A stretch of 64,000 bases of DNA, from positions 1 through 64,000 of the forward strand of contig JBDNZS010000007.1 of NCBI GenBank assembly GCA_047722935.1. The letters run 5' to 3'. Source of the DNA: Ethanoligenens sp047722935 (GTDB lineage: Bacteria; Bacillota; Clostridia; Oscillospirales; Ethanoligenentaceae). The notes beneath the pieces were generated by a model that did not search any database, was not told where the DNA came from, and saw only the letters and a list, made by a program, of their open reading frames with translations. Both the position numbers and the translations under genes were made by a program. Below are positions 26,809 through 34,823 of the stretch, piece after piece (position 1 is the stretch's first letter; every line of letters starts with the position of its first letter).

Positions 26809-28506
26809 ATGAAATTTCACGATATGCCTTATACCCGCGTCGATTACGATGCCTATCGCGCGGACTTTGAGCAGGCATTGGACACGTTTACAAAAGCCGG
26901 CTCCGCCGACGCACAGCTGGAAGCCGCAAAGGCTGTTTTTAAACTGCGCGACACACTGTGGACCATGTCCCGCCTCTGCTTTATTCGCCACACGGTAGAC
27001 ACCACGGACGCGTTTTACGCGGCGGAGAACGACTATTATGATGAAACCAACCCTAAATTCGATGAGTTGAATAACCGATTCTACAAGGCACTGGACGCGT
27101 CGCCCTACCGCGCGGAACTGGAAAAAACGCTGGGTTCCCTGCTGTTCCAAAACATCGGTATTTCTCTGCGCAGCTTTGATGAAAAAATCATGGGCGATAT
27201 GGCGGAAGAAAACCGCCTGTGCTCCACATATCAAAAGCTGATTGCGTCGGCACAGATCGAATTTGACGGCAAAACGCTCAATCTTTCCCAGTTGGGCGCA
27301 TATTTTGAGTCGCTTGACCGAACCGTGCGCAAGGCGGCAATGGCCAAACGTTCGGAATTTTTTCTTGCCCATCAGGAAGAACTGGATACCATTTATGACC
27401 AGCTCGTCCATGTGCGGGATAAACAGGCCAAAACACTTGGATTTGCAAATTACACGCCGCTTGGCTACCTGCGTATGACACGCAACAGCTATACACGTGA
27501 GCAGGTAGAGGCATTCCGCCATCTGGTCAAAACCGAGATTGTTCCCATTGCCACCGAGCTACGCCAAAAACAAAAAACACGTTTAGGACTCGACCCACTA
27601 TATTTTTACGATGAGACCCTGCAATTTGCAAATGGCAACCCCAAGCCACAGGGCACGCCGGAGGAAATCTTTCAAAACGGGCAGAAGATGTACCGGGAGC
27701 TTTCCGAAGAAACAGGCCATTTTTTTGATTTCATGCTGCAAAACGAGCTGTTTGACGCGCTGGGGCGTAAAGGCAAGGCAGCCGGCGGCTACTGCGACGA
27801 ACTGGTCGATTACAAAGCACCATTCATCTTTGCCAATTTTAACGGCACGTTTGACGACATTTCCACACTGACGCATGAAGCCGGGCACGCTTTCCAATTT
27901 TATATGTCCCGCGACAACTTCCCGCCGGAATACCGCTCGCCCACATTGGAATCCTGCGAGATTCATTCTATGTCGATGGAATTTTTCACCTGGCCATGGA
28001 TGAACCTGTTCTTTGGTGAAAATGCCGACCGCTACCGCTACATGCATCTGGGCGGCGCCCTGTTATTCCTGCCATATGGCTGTGCGGTGGACGAATTCCA
28101 GCACATCGTCTATGACCACCCGGATATGACGCCGGACGAACGCAAAGACGCGTGGATGAAACTGGAGGAAACCTATCAACCGGGCATTCAGTATGACGGC
28201 GACGCGTTCTTTGGCAAAGGCGGACGCTGGCAGCGGCAAAGCCACATTTACGAGCGCCCATTCTACTATATTGACTATTGTCTGGCGCAGACCTGCGCGC
28301 TGGAGTTTTGGGCGCTGATGCAAAAAGACCGCAAAACGGCATGGCAAAAGTATCTGACGCTCTGCAAGCTGGGCGGCAAAGACACGTTCACCGGTCTGCT
28401 GGGGCAAGTCGGGCTGGACACGCCGTTTGACGCAACCTGCCTAAAAACCGTAGCAGGCGCCGCCAAGGCATTCATCGACGGGTTCGACGAGAGAAAATTG
28501 CAATAA
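26809..28506 (+). CDS. M3 family oligoendopeptidase
   Basis: This cytoplasmic zinc metallopeptidase degrades short peptides. The active site LTHEAGHAFQFY (HExxH with the conserved flanks of M3) is about residue 355, with the third metal ligand expected in the LESCEIHSMSMEFF stretch. The length of 565 residues matches the shorter oligoendopeptidase F-related group rather than classic PepF (about 600). ATG 26809 follows AAAGGGG by eight bases. It is a single-gene unit with its own promoter and terminator. The precise substrate is unknown. Confidence 0.93.
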   Translation: MKFHDMPYTRVDYDAYRADFEQALDTFTKAGSADAQLEAAKAVFKLRDTLWTMSRLCFIRHTVDTTDAFYAAENDYYDETNPKFDELNNRFYKALDASPYRAELEKTLGSLLFQNIGISLRSFDEKIMGDMAEENRLCSTYQKLIASAQIEFDGKTLNLSQLGAYFESLDRTVRKAAMAKRSEFFLAHQEELDTIYDQLVHVRDKQAKTLGFANYTPLGYLRMTRNSYTREQVEAFRHLVKTEIVPIATELRQKQKTRLGLDPLYFYDETLQFANGNPKPQGTPEEIFQNGQKMYRELSEETGHFFDFMLQNELFDALGRKGKAAGGYCDELVDYKAPFIFANFNGTFDDISTLTHEAGHAFQFYMSRDNFPPEYRSPTLESCEIHSMSMEFFTWPWMNLFFGENADRYRYMHLGGALLFLPYGCAVDEFQHIVYDHPDMTPDERKDAWMKLEETYQPGIQYDGDAFFGKGGRWQRQSHIYERPFYYIDYCLAQTCALEFWALMQKDRKTAWQKYLTLCKLGGKDTFTGLLGQVGLDTPFDATCLKTVAGAAKAFIDGFDERKLQ

Positions 28507-28525
28507 GGCATTGACACCTATGCAC

Positions 28526-28568
28526 AAGCGCCGTACGGACACCCATTGTCCCTGCGGCGCTTTTCTGT
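28526..28568 (+). terminator. Intrinsic terminator of the M3 peptidase gene
   Basis: AAGCGCCG pairs with CGGCGCTT, with an inner GGAC/GTCC pair, followed by TTTTCTGTTT. The stem would also form on the other strand, but there is no T-run there. Confidence 0.8.
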
Positions 28569-29315
28569 TTATCTTTTTTGGCTTGTCGTACCGCTGGCAG
28601 CAGAAGAAGCCGTGTTCCCATAACTGCCATATGTAAAGGCATTGTTCGCAGCATCCCCCGAGCCGCCCGAACCGGGCACATTGAAATACTGCCCCGGCAC
28701 GGTGCCCACCAAAATGCTTTCCGCTACCATAAATTCATTTTGGACATGAACCGTCGTCTGGCTGTCTGAAAGCATAACGGTCATGTCCGCGTGCACTGTC
28801 AGATAGATGTCCTGCCTGGTCTGATTGATTCCAGCAGCAGAAAATTTGCTGGTGATGGAGGAATCCACATCTTCCACCGGTGAGAACCGCAGTGTCACAT
28901 TCGGCCCACGTCCCGAAAAAAGCGGTCCCCCAAAGATGTTCCCAATGGGAATCGCAATGTCGCTGTTGGGCAAGTTGTTGAGTGCATCCAGCGCACTGCG
29001 TGTGATCTCATACTTCAAAATGTTGATCTGGGTGGAGTCAGCCTGCACGGCAATGATTTCACCATTTTCATTTTTTTGATAATGCATCAGGGTATCGTAA
29101 CTGACGTTATTCGTTTTTAAAACCTGCCCAACTGCATCGTTGATTTTACGCACAGCAATACTTCTCGCGCTGTAAGCCGCATATGAGCGAAATACCGGGT
29201 CGATTCTCCAATTCAACACCAGGTATCCCAACAGAAGTGCCAGCAGCGCACAGAATATCCGCAGCCAAAAACGACGTTTGCGTGACATATGGTATTTACG
29301 CTTGAATTGTGGCAT
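28569..29315 (-). CDS. yunB: Sporulation protein YunB
   Basis: YunB-family proteins are expressed in the mother cell during sporulation in Bacillus; a membrane-associated role is assumed. The sequence starts MPQFKRKYHMSRKRR, has a single transmembrane helix (about residues 18-38, LRIFCALLALLLGYLVLNW), a family-typical segment INDAVGQVLKTNNVSYD, and an extracytoplasmic beta-rich body with GNIFGGPLFSGRGP. The tail is Gly/Ser/Thr-rich and low complexity. ATG 29315 follows GGGAGGG. The longer frame from 29363 is ignored. It is the clearest indication of spore formation in the window. Confidence 0.88.
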   Translation of the reverse strand: MPQFKRKYHMSRKRRFWLRIFCALLALLLGYLVLNWRIDPVFRSYAAYSARSIAVRKINDAVGQVLKTNNVSYDTLMHYQKNENGEIIAVQADSTQINILKYEITRSALDALNNLPNSDIAIPIGNIFGGPLFSGRGPNVTLRFSPVEDVDSSITSKFSAAGINQTRQDIYLTVHADMTVMLSDSQTTVHVQNEFMVAESILVGTVPGQYFNVPGSGGSGDAANNAFTYGSYGNTASSAASGTTSQKR

Positions 29316-29732
29316 GGTACCCTCCCTGTGGAAGCTGGCCGACAAAAGCAACAGGCAGTCCAACCCCTGCCCACTTTGTTAAATAGGGCTTTCGCCCCAC
29401 TATATGCCGTTGCGCCCTGTCCGCATACCTTTTTTACGTTCATAGGGCACTCTTTCATCTACAGGAGTTCCAATTAAATCACTACCGCCTGAAAGGCGGT
29501 AGGTTCGATTGGCGGCAAAAGCCGCCTAAAGTATGGGGAACGCCGCCTTTAAGTCAACTTTAGTTTTTGGCTCTCTTCAGGCACTGTCTTTTTGTTGTTC
29601 TTGTTAATTTGTGATATGATACTATATCCCATTTTATATTCTTTTCAAGAATTGTGATAAACTTCATGTATTTCTGTCCTGGAAAATGAAACCTTTTTGC
29701 TTCGGCGATTGTGTTATAGGTGAAGGAGGTCG
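29316..29732. other. Intergenic region with palindromic array, no intact gene
   Basis: This 417-bp gap holds the palindromic array described separately (29480-29565) and an AT-rich stretch (29565-29720) whose base composition is unlike its neighbours. A minus-strand frame over 29560-29766 encodes a basic peptide that I cannot match to a family and that lacks a ribosome-binding site. Confidence 0.5.
29480..29565. repeat. Compact array of hairpins, possible end of an IS200/IS605-like element
   Basis: Three nested or adjacent inverted repeats are seen: CTACCGCC/GGCGGTAG (29482-29502, 5-nt loop), GGCGGC/GCCGCC (29511-29526, AAAA loop) and CTAAAGT/ACTTTAG (29526-29563). IS200/IS605 family ends and their non-autonomous derivatives carry such subterminal hairpins. 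No TnpA or TnpB gene is present, so the family assignment is inference. Confidence 0.45.
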
Positions 29733-30465
29733 ATGGAGTGGAAAATGAATCGCTGTGTACGGACAATTCAGATGGACAGTCTTAATCGGGCCTACAAAGC
29801 CTACGCGGACGAACTTGCTGCGAAACGCGGCAATACCAGTATCATTCTGTCCAACTCCATCTGGCTGCGTACCGGGTTAAAGGTAGAAAAAAGGTTTTTG
29901 CAGGACAATGCGGATTATTTCAGTGCCGGGGCGCACACGCTGGATTTTAACGATGCAGCTGTACGGACGATCAACAATTGGGTAGATACGATCGATGAAC
30001 TTATCGATCGTATCTACCCAAACGACAAAATGTTCCTGACCAACGCCTTGGCCCTCGACGCAAAATGGAAATATCCGTTCGATACGGACGGACCGTCGAC
30101 CAAAGATAATTTTACTCTGGAAAACGGAGACAGCGATTTTAGTGCGGCTGCCCCGGTTTAAGGTGACGGCAGACGAAAACCTCAACCAAACGTTGTCCCA
30201 AATGGGGCTTTCGAGCGCATTTGGAGATCGTGCTGATTTTTCAGAGATGACCAATGACCGTTCGCTTTACATCTCCAATGTACGCCAAAAAACGGTCTTG
30301 GAGGTCGACGAGTTGGGTACGAAAGCCGCCGCCGCAACAGCCGCGGGAATGACAAGCAAGAGCGCCGTTTTGGGTAAGCATATAAATTTCGACCGGCCAT
30401 TCGTATTTGCCGTGGTCGACCTCAAAACGAATCTTCCGCTGTTTATTGGGACAAAGCAAGAGTAA
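29733..30465 (+). pseudogene. Serpin (serine protease inhibitor), N-truncated with internal deletion
   Basis: Two frames hold serpin sequence in family order. The first (29733-30161) reads SNSIWLRTGLKVEKRFL, ADYFSAGAHTLDFND, INNWVD and FLTNALALDAKW. The second (30142-30465) reads LPRFKVTADENLNQTLSQMG, the hinge EVDELGTKAAAATAAG, and the end FDRPFVFAVVDLKTNLPLFIG. Missing are roughly the first 100 residues and about 90 residues between NFTLENGDS and LPRFKV, with a frameshift at that junction (about 30135-30160). The hinge retains the small-residue pattern of inhibitory serpins. A GGAGG precedes the ATG at 29733, so a truncated peptide could be made, but the fold would be incomplete. Serpins are patchy in bacteria, which suggests acquisition by transfer. 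Confidence 0.85.
29978..30021. repeat. Perfect 19-bp inverted repeat inside the serpin remnant
   Basis: The arms 29978-29996 and 30003-30021 are exact reverse complements with a 6-nt loop (GAACTT). It is in the frame encoding WVDTIDELIDRIYPN, where serpins normally have several more residues. No T-run follows, so it is not a terminator. Confidence 0.95.
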
Positions 30466-30665
30466 CAAAGGGATACAACTTGTTCACCGACCTCCTTAAA
30501 AATGGATGTCAAAAAGTGATCGAATACAACGCCCCGCCTCCAGTGAAGACGGCTCTGTCAATTATCGAAAGAACGGTCTCCCGCTTTTTGCACTGCTCTG
30601 TTTCCGCACCTCTCCGGAATGATAATCATATGATGTGGTAATATTCAGAGAAAGGAGTGGAGGAT
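30466..30665. other. Upstream region of the cupin gene
   Basis: This 200-bp gap has no gene. Near its right end an extended -10 like TGGTAATAT (30636-30644) lies just after the overlapping palindromes at 30619-30634. Confidence 0.4.
30619..30634. promoter_or_regulatory. Overlapping palindromes, possible operator of the cupin gene
   Basis: ATGATAATCAT (11 bp) and ATCATATGAT (10 bp) are both perfect palindromes sharing five bases. The core AATGATAATCAT resembles part of the Fur box, but the right half does not fit. The position, just upstream of a -10-like TAATAT, suits an operator. The regulator is unknown. Confidence 0.4.
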
Positions 30666-31085
30666 ATGTCTGACGAAGAATACAGAGACTATGGTCCCAC
30701 ACCTATTGTTATCAATATTGAACAGGCCACCAGAGACAATCATGCATACCGCACTACCGTATGGACGGGCAACCACTTGCAGTTGACCTTGATGAGCATA
30801 AACGTAAACGACGACATAGGCGTGGAACTTCATCCAGATGTCGATCAATTTATCCGCATTGAACATGGCGAGGGGCTCGTCAAACTGGGAAGCAGCAAAG
30901 AAAATCTGAGCTTCCAAAGAAAGGTCGGCCCAAGTGACGCAGTCATCGTTCCTGCGGGAACCTGGCATGATATTGTAAATATCGGGAATGTGCCGCTGAA
31001 AGTGTATTCCATCTACGCGCCACCGCACCATCCCCGGGGAACCGTACATATGACAAAAGCGGATGCAATAGCGACTGGAACATAA
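30666..31085 (+). CDS. Cupin-domain protein
   Basis: This is a 139-residue single-domain cupin. Motif 1 is seen as ELHPDVDQFIRIEHGEG (a shortened HxH-type motif with one clear histidine, an aspartate and a glutamate), and motif 2 as GPSDAVIVPAGTWHDIVNIG with the conserved proline-x-glycine and histidine. The C-terminus has an additional His-rich YAPPHHPRGTVH. Such proteins bind a metal and may be isomerases, dioxygenases or sugar-binding sensors; no reaction can be assigned. ATG 30666 is eight bases behind AAAGGAG. A GTG at 30657 opens the frame but overlaps that site. It stands between the serpin remnant and the scaffold gap. Confidence 0.88.
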   Translation: MSDEEYRDYGPTPIVINIEQATRDNHAYRTTVWTGNHLQLTLMSINVNDDIGVELHPDVDQFIRIEHGEGLVKLGSSKENLSFQRKVGPSDAVIVPAGTWHDIVNIGNVPLKVYSIYAPPHHPRGTVHMTKADAIATGT

Positions 31086-31562
31086 ATAATTGTCAAAGGC
31101 CACTTACTTCCAACTGTTCTGAGCGGAAAGCCGTTAACAAACCATGTCCGGATACCCGGGCATATTGTTTGCACCGACTTTGCAGAATGATGCTCTTTGT
31201 CAAACTCTGCATGCTGAGCATTTTATATCAAACGCTATGGACGCAAGTACGCGCATACGCAACAAATCTCGTTTGGTCACTGCCGCTCAACCTTGGTATC
31301 TTACTGGGAGGCATCATTTTATTTTTGGCATATACCCACAAAAAATTAGGCAAAAAAACTTCTTAGAAGCACAGATATAAGTTGAGGGCGGCAAACCATC
31401 GGTTTAGCGCCCGCGCGGGTTTTTGTTTAACCGTGCCGCGCAGTGCCATANNNNNNNNNNTTTCCAAAAAACCAAAAAAAATTAACCAAAAAAAATTTAT
31501 AACACCAACATAAATACGTGGCGGCCGCAAAACACGGGGTTGCCCCCCCTCGCTGTTTTTGC
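31086..31562. other. Intergenic region with scaffold gap
   Basis: The stretch contains 10 unknown bases (31451-31460). Before them is a possible hairpin followed by a T-run (31383-31428); after them is a simple A-rich sequence with near-repeats of CCAAAAAAAATT (31461-31500). A 65-codon hydrophobic frame at 31169-31366 has no ribosome-binding site. Nothing here is a confident gene. Confidence 0.6.
31383..31428 (+). terminator. Possible terminator before the scaffold gap
   Basis: AAACC/GGTTT and GGGC/GCCC can pair imperfectly, followed by a GC-rich stretch and GTTTTTGTTT. It could end the cupin transcript about 300 bp downstream of the gene. Confidence 0.35.
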
Positions 31563-32435
31563 TTAACGCGTGCCTCTCATGGCAATACCCAATTCCCGCA
31601 CCACTTTGCAGGCCACGGCGGTAGACACGCCGCTGGCGTCGTAATGCGGCGCAAGCTCTACCACATCCGCGCCTGCAATATGCAGGCGATGGAGTTTGCA
31701 CAACGCATTGAGTAGTTCTTTAAAGGATACACCGCCGGGTTCCGGCGTACCGGTGCCTGAAAAAATCGATGGGTCAAGCACATCCAGATCAATGGTCACG
31801 TATACAGGGCGGCCCCCGATGGCTTCAATTGCCGCATCCAGCCCATCCAGATCAAACGGATGCAACGTGGTATGGGTCTTTGCCCACTCGAATTCCTCAC
31901 GCAGACCGGAACGGATGCCAAACTGAAAGATACGCCCATCCCCCAGCTCGTCCCAGATACGCCGCAGTACCGTCGCATGAGAGAGCGGTTCGCCCAAGTA
32001 ATCGACACGCAGGTCGGTATGCGCATCAAAATGCAGGACACACAAGTCGCCATACTGAGCATGTACCGCTTGCAAAGCGGGCAATGTGACCAAATGTTCA
32101 CCGCCCAGCATCAGCGGCCTTTTGCCTGCCCGCACGATTTTCCCGGCAAACGCGCCGATGTCCCCCAGCGCTCGTTCCACCCTCCCAAACGGCAAATCGA
32201 GGTCGCCCGCGTCATAAATGGCCGCGTCTTCCAGATCGGCGTCTTGATATGGGCTGTACGATTCCAGTCCATAGGAGTCCGGGCGCATTTGCGCGGGACC
32301 AAACCGCGAGCCCGGGCGGAATGTCACTGTGCCATCAAACGGTGCGCCAAACAGAATGATTTTGCTTTCCTCAAACGACGTCTCACACCCGATAAAACAA
32401 GTTGGTAGCAAAGACGGGGCTTTTTCATTCGCCAT
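31563..32435 (-). CDS. speB: Agmatinase
   Basis: This ureohydrolase splits agmatine to putrescine and urea. It has about 290 residues. The binuclear manganese site is present as GGEHLVT, HFDAHTDLR and TIDLDVLDPS, and the GTGTPEPGG loop is typical. ATG 32435 lies 11 bp inside the end of speE, so the genes overlap and are translationally coupled; an in-frame extension to 32471 is ignored. It is the last gene of speD-speA-speE-speB. Agmatinase rather than arginase is supported by the neighbouring arginine decarboxylase-like gene. Confidence 0.93.
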   Translation of the reverse strand: MANEKAPSLLPTCFIGCETSFEESKIILFGAPFDGTVTFRPGSRFGPAQMRPDSYGLESYSPYQDADLEDAAIYDAGDLDLPFGRVERALGDIGAFAGKIVRAGKRPLMLGGEHLVTLPALQAVHAQYGDLCVLHFDAHTDLRVDYLGEPLSHATVLRRIWDELGDGRIFQFGIRSGLREEFEWAKTHTTLHPFDLDGLDAAIEAIGGRPVYVTIDLDVLDPSIFSGTGTPEPGGVSFKELLNALCKLHRLHIAGADVVELAPHYDASGVSTAVACKVVRELGIAMRGTR

Positions 32436-33285
32436 GTTCAAGCATCTCCCGCACATAGCTGGGCAACGCAAATGCAGCCGTGTGCAAATCGGTGTTGTAG
32501 TACTTGGTTTTCAGCCCCAATTCGTTCCACCTGTCCGGTTGAAAATCCACAATAGGGTCATATTTCTTGGAGGCGAACCCAAACAGCCAGTGTCCGGACG
32601 GATACGTAGGGATGTGAAATTGATATACCCGCGCAATGGGGAATGTGTTTTTGATTTTAGAATGCGCACGTAACATTTCATGTGCATAAGCAGGATAGTA
32701 CGGGCTTTCATGCTGATTGATCAAGATACCGTCATCTGCCAGCGCATGGTAACAGTTTTGGTAAAATGTATTGGTAAACAGGCCTTCGCCGGGACCGACC
32801 GGGTCTGTGGAATCCACCAGAACAAGGTCATATTCGCCCTCTTGAGCACGTCCGACAAATTGCAAGCCGTCTTCAAAATGCATATGCACGCGCGCGTCTT
32901 TGTCCAGCACAGCAGCAGTTTGTGGCAGATATTGCTGGCATAAGCGTACCACACGTTCGTCAATATCCACCAGATCGATGTGCTGCACGCCCGGATAGCG
33001 GCAAACCTCGCGAGCCGTGCCGCCGTCGCCGCCGCCAATGATCAGCACACGCCTCACAGCCGGATGCACCGCAAACGGCACATGGGTAATCATATCATGG
33101 TAGGCAAACTCATCTTTTTGCGTCACCATCATCAGCCCGTCGATTGTGAAGAATGTGCCAAACGTTTCCGACTCAAAAAAATCGATCTTCTGGAATGGCG
33201 TTTGCTCGCTGCAAAGCTGTTTGGTCACTTTAATTGAAAAGCGCACATCGTCGGTGTGATATTCGGAATACCATAAATCGGTCAT
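32425..33285 (-). CDS. speE: Polyamine aminopropyltransferase (spermidine synthase)
   Basis: SpeE transfers the aminopropyl group of decarboxylated SAM to putrescine to make spermidine. It has 286 residues with the canonical N-terminal beta domain (DDVRFSIKVTKQLCSEQTPFQ), the SAM-binding LIIGGGDGGTAREV, the IDLVDIDERVV acidic tip, and DSTDPVGPGEGLFT at the active site. It overlaps speB by 11 bp and follows speA by 23 bp. In the operon it provides the last step, with SpeD giving its aminopropyl donor and SpeB its acceptor. Confidence 0.96.
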   Translation of the reverse strand: MTDLWYSEYHTDDVRFSIKVTKQLCSEQTPFQKIDFFESETFGTFFTIDGLMMVTQKDEFAYHDMITHVPFAVHPAVRRVLIIGGGDGGTAREVCRYPGVQHIDLVDIDERVVRLCQQYLPQTAAVLDKDARVHMHFEDGLQFVGRAQEGEYDLVLVDSTDPVGPGEGLFTNTFYQNCYHALADDGILINQHESPYYPAYAHEMLRAHSKIKNTFPIARVYQFHIPTYPSGHWLFGFASKKYDPIVDFQPDRWNELGLKTKYYNTDLHTAAFALPSYVREMLEHGE

Positions 33286-33308
33286 GAAACCGCCTTCTTT
33301 CTAAAAGA

Positions 33309-34823
33309 TCAAGGTTGCTCAAGAATCTTGATGGTATCGGCATTGCTCTCATCACCGACCAGCAGGCCGCCTTGCGCCCGGTAAAATGCATACGCGTCCA
33401 AGATTTCCTGTGTCAGCCATTCCCCGGGGATTGCCAGTGGGATTCCAGGCGGATAGATCATAATGGATTCACCGCAGATCTCATCCACGGCTTCACTGAT
33501 AGGCACCGCTATCTTTTCAGCGTAAAACGCTTCACGCGGTGTAATAACACCGTGCAGTTTTTGCAGCACCCCACTCATGGAAACACGAAACGGTTCTTTT
33601 TTGCCGTAAAATCGCCGGCTCAGGTCGCGCAATGCATCGGTCAAGACGCGCAGTGTGGACGCATCATCGCCAATGGAAACAATAAACATGATGACATACG
33701 TTTCAGACAGTTCCGGCTGCACATGATAATCCTTGCGCATGATTTCATACGCTTTAAAGCCGGTGAGCCCCAGCTCGTTGACCCGCACCACCACTTTAGT
33801 CTCATCATAACCGCAGACACCTGCCCCGTCAACACAATCAGCCGTCAGCACCGAAAGCCCCGGCATGGCATTGATCTCCGCCTTCATTGTACGCACCTGC
33901 TTGAGCAATTCGTCAAAAATGGTGTGCCCCTGTGTGACAAGTTTCCGTCTGGCAATGTCTAAGCTGGTCATCAGCAAATAAGAAGCACTGGTGGTCTCAA
34001 ACAGGTTGATAGCGGCGTGGACGCGGTCGCGCGTTAGATATGCGGTGTGCATGACCAGCGCCGAGCTTTGCGTCAACGCGCCACCCGTTTTGTGCAGGCT
34101 GATGGCGGACAAATCCGCGCCCGCCTGCATCGCGCTTATCGGAAACGCAGGGTGGAACGGCAAATGTGCGCCGTGTGCTTCATCCACCAAGACAAGCATA
34201 TTGTGGGCGTGCGCATATGCCACGATGGCAGGCAAATCTGACACCGCGCCGAAATAGGTAGGATTGATGAGAAAGACAGCTTTTGCGTCCGGATTGCGGT
34301 CAATGGATTTCTTAATTGTTTCAAAGCGCACGCCGTTGAGGATACCATAAGTCTCATCAATCTCCGGCGCGACAAAGACCGGATGTGCGCCGCTCAAAAT
34401 CAACGCGTTGATGGCGGATTTATGCACATTGCGCGGGATGATGATTTTGTCCTTTGGCTGGCAAGCCGCAAAAATCATGTATTGCACACCGCTGGTAGTC
34501 CCATTTACCAGAAAAAATGCCTCATCTGCGCCATAGGCTTGCGCAAGCAGCTTTTCGGCCTGTGCAATCACACCGGTAGGCTTACCGAGCATATCCAACT
34601 CGGGCGTGGAGTTGGCATCCATTCTCAGCACTTTCTCCCCGAATGCCTCCATAATCTCTGGACTATTGCGCTTTTTGTGACCCGGCACATCGAAATGCAC
34701 CATATCGGTGTGTACATACCGTTCCATAGCCTCGAACAGTGGGGCAGTCTGCTGTTCCGCCATGGCTGACAATTCTGTAGCCGCAACATGCAGTTCCTGC
34801 TGCGTCGCCACACGCTTACTCAT
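33309..34823 (-). CDS. speA: Arginine decarboxylase, fold-I (Orn/Lys/Arg decarboxylase family)
   Basis: This PLP-dependent decarboxylase of the major Orn/Lys/Arg class has 504 residues. The N-terminal large domain has FDVPGHKKRN, FFLVNGTTSG and VDEAHGAHL (aspartate that binds the PLP pyridine nitrogen, D214), and the PLP lysine K245 in SLHKTGGALTQSS; the smaller C-terminal domain follows. Arginine is the likely substrate because the operon holds agmatinase; lysine cannot be excluded from sequence alone. ATG 34823 overlaps the speD stop by 8 bp. The frame continues back to 34952 but that part lies inside speD. Confidence 0.92.
   Translation of the reverse strand: MSKRVATQQELHVAATELSAMAEQQTAPLFEAMERYVHTDMVHFDVPGHKKRNSPEIMEAFGEKVLRMDANSTPELDMLGKPTGVIAQAEKLLAQAYGADEAFFLVNGTTSGVQYMIFAACQPKDKIIIPRNVHKSAINALILSGAHPVFVAPEIDETYGILNGVRFETIKKSIDRNPDAKAVFLINPTYFGAVSDLPAIVAYAHAHNMLVLVDEAHGAHLPFHPAFPISAMQAGADLSAISLHKTGGALTQSSALVMHTAYLTRDRVHAAINLFETTSASYLLMTSLDIARRKLVTQGHTIFDELLKQVRTMKAEINAMPGLSVLTADCVDGAGVCGYDETKVVVRVNELGLTGFKAYEIMRKDYHVQPELSETYVIMFIVSIGDDASTLRVLTDALRDLSRRFYGKKEPFRVSMSGVLQKLHGVITPREAFYAEKIAVPISEAVDEICGESIMIYPPGIPLAIPGEWLTQEILDAYAFYRAQGGLLVGDESNADTIKILEQP

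Noticed and set aside
29560..29766. Minus-strand frame ending KRQCLKRAKN beside the palindromic array, considered as transposase end
   Set aside because: Basic but does not show TnpA or TnpB motifs, no ribosome-binding site, and it overlaps the serpin start.
31169..31366. 65-codon hydrophobic frame with two possible membrane segments
   Set aside because: No ribosome-binding site, no recognisable family and it lies in a disturbed region next to the scaffold gap; kept only as a possibility.
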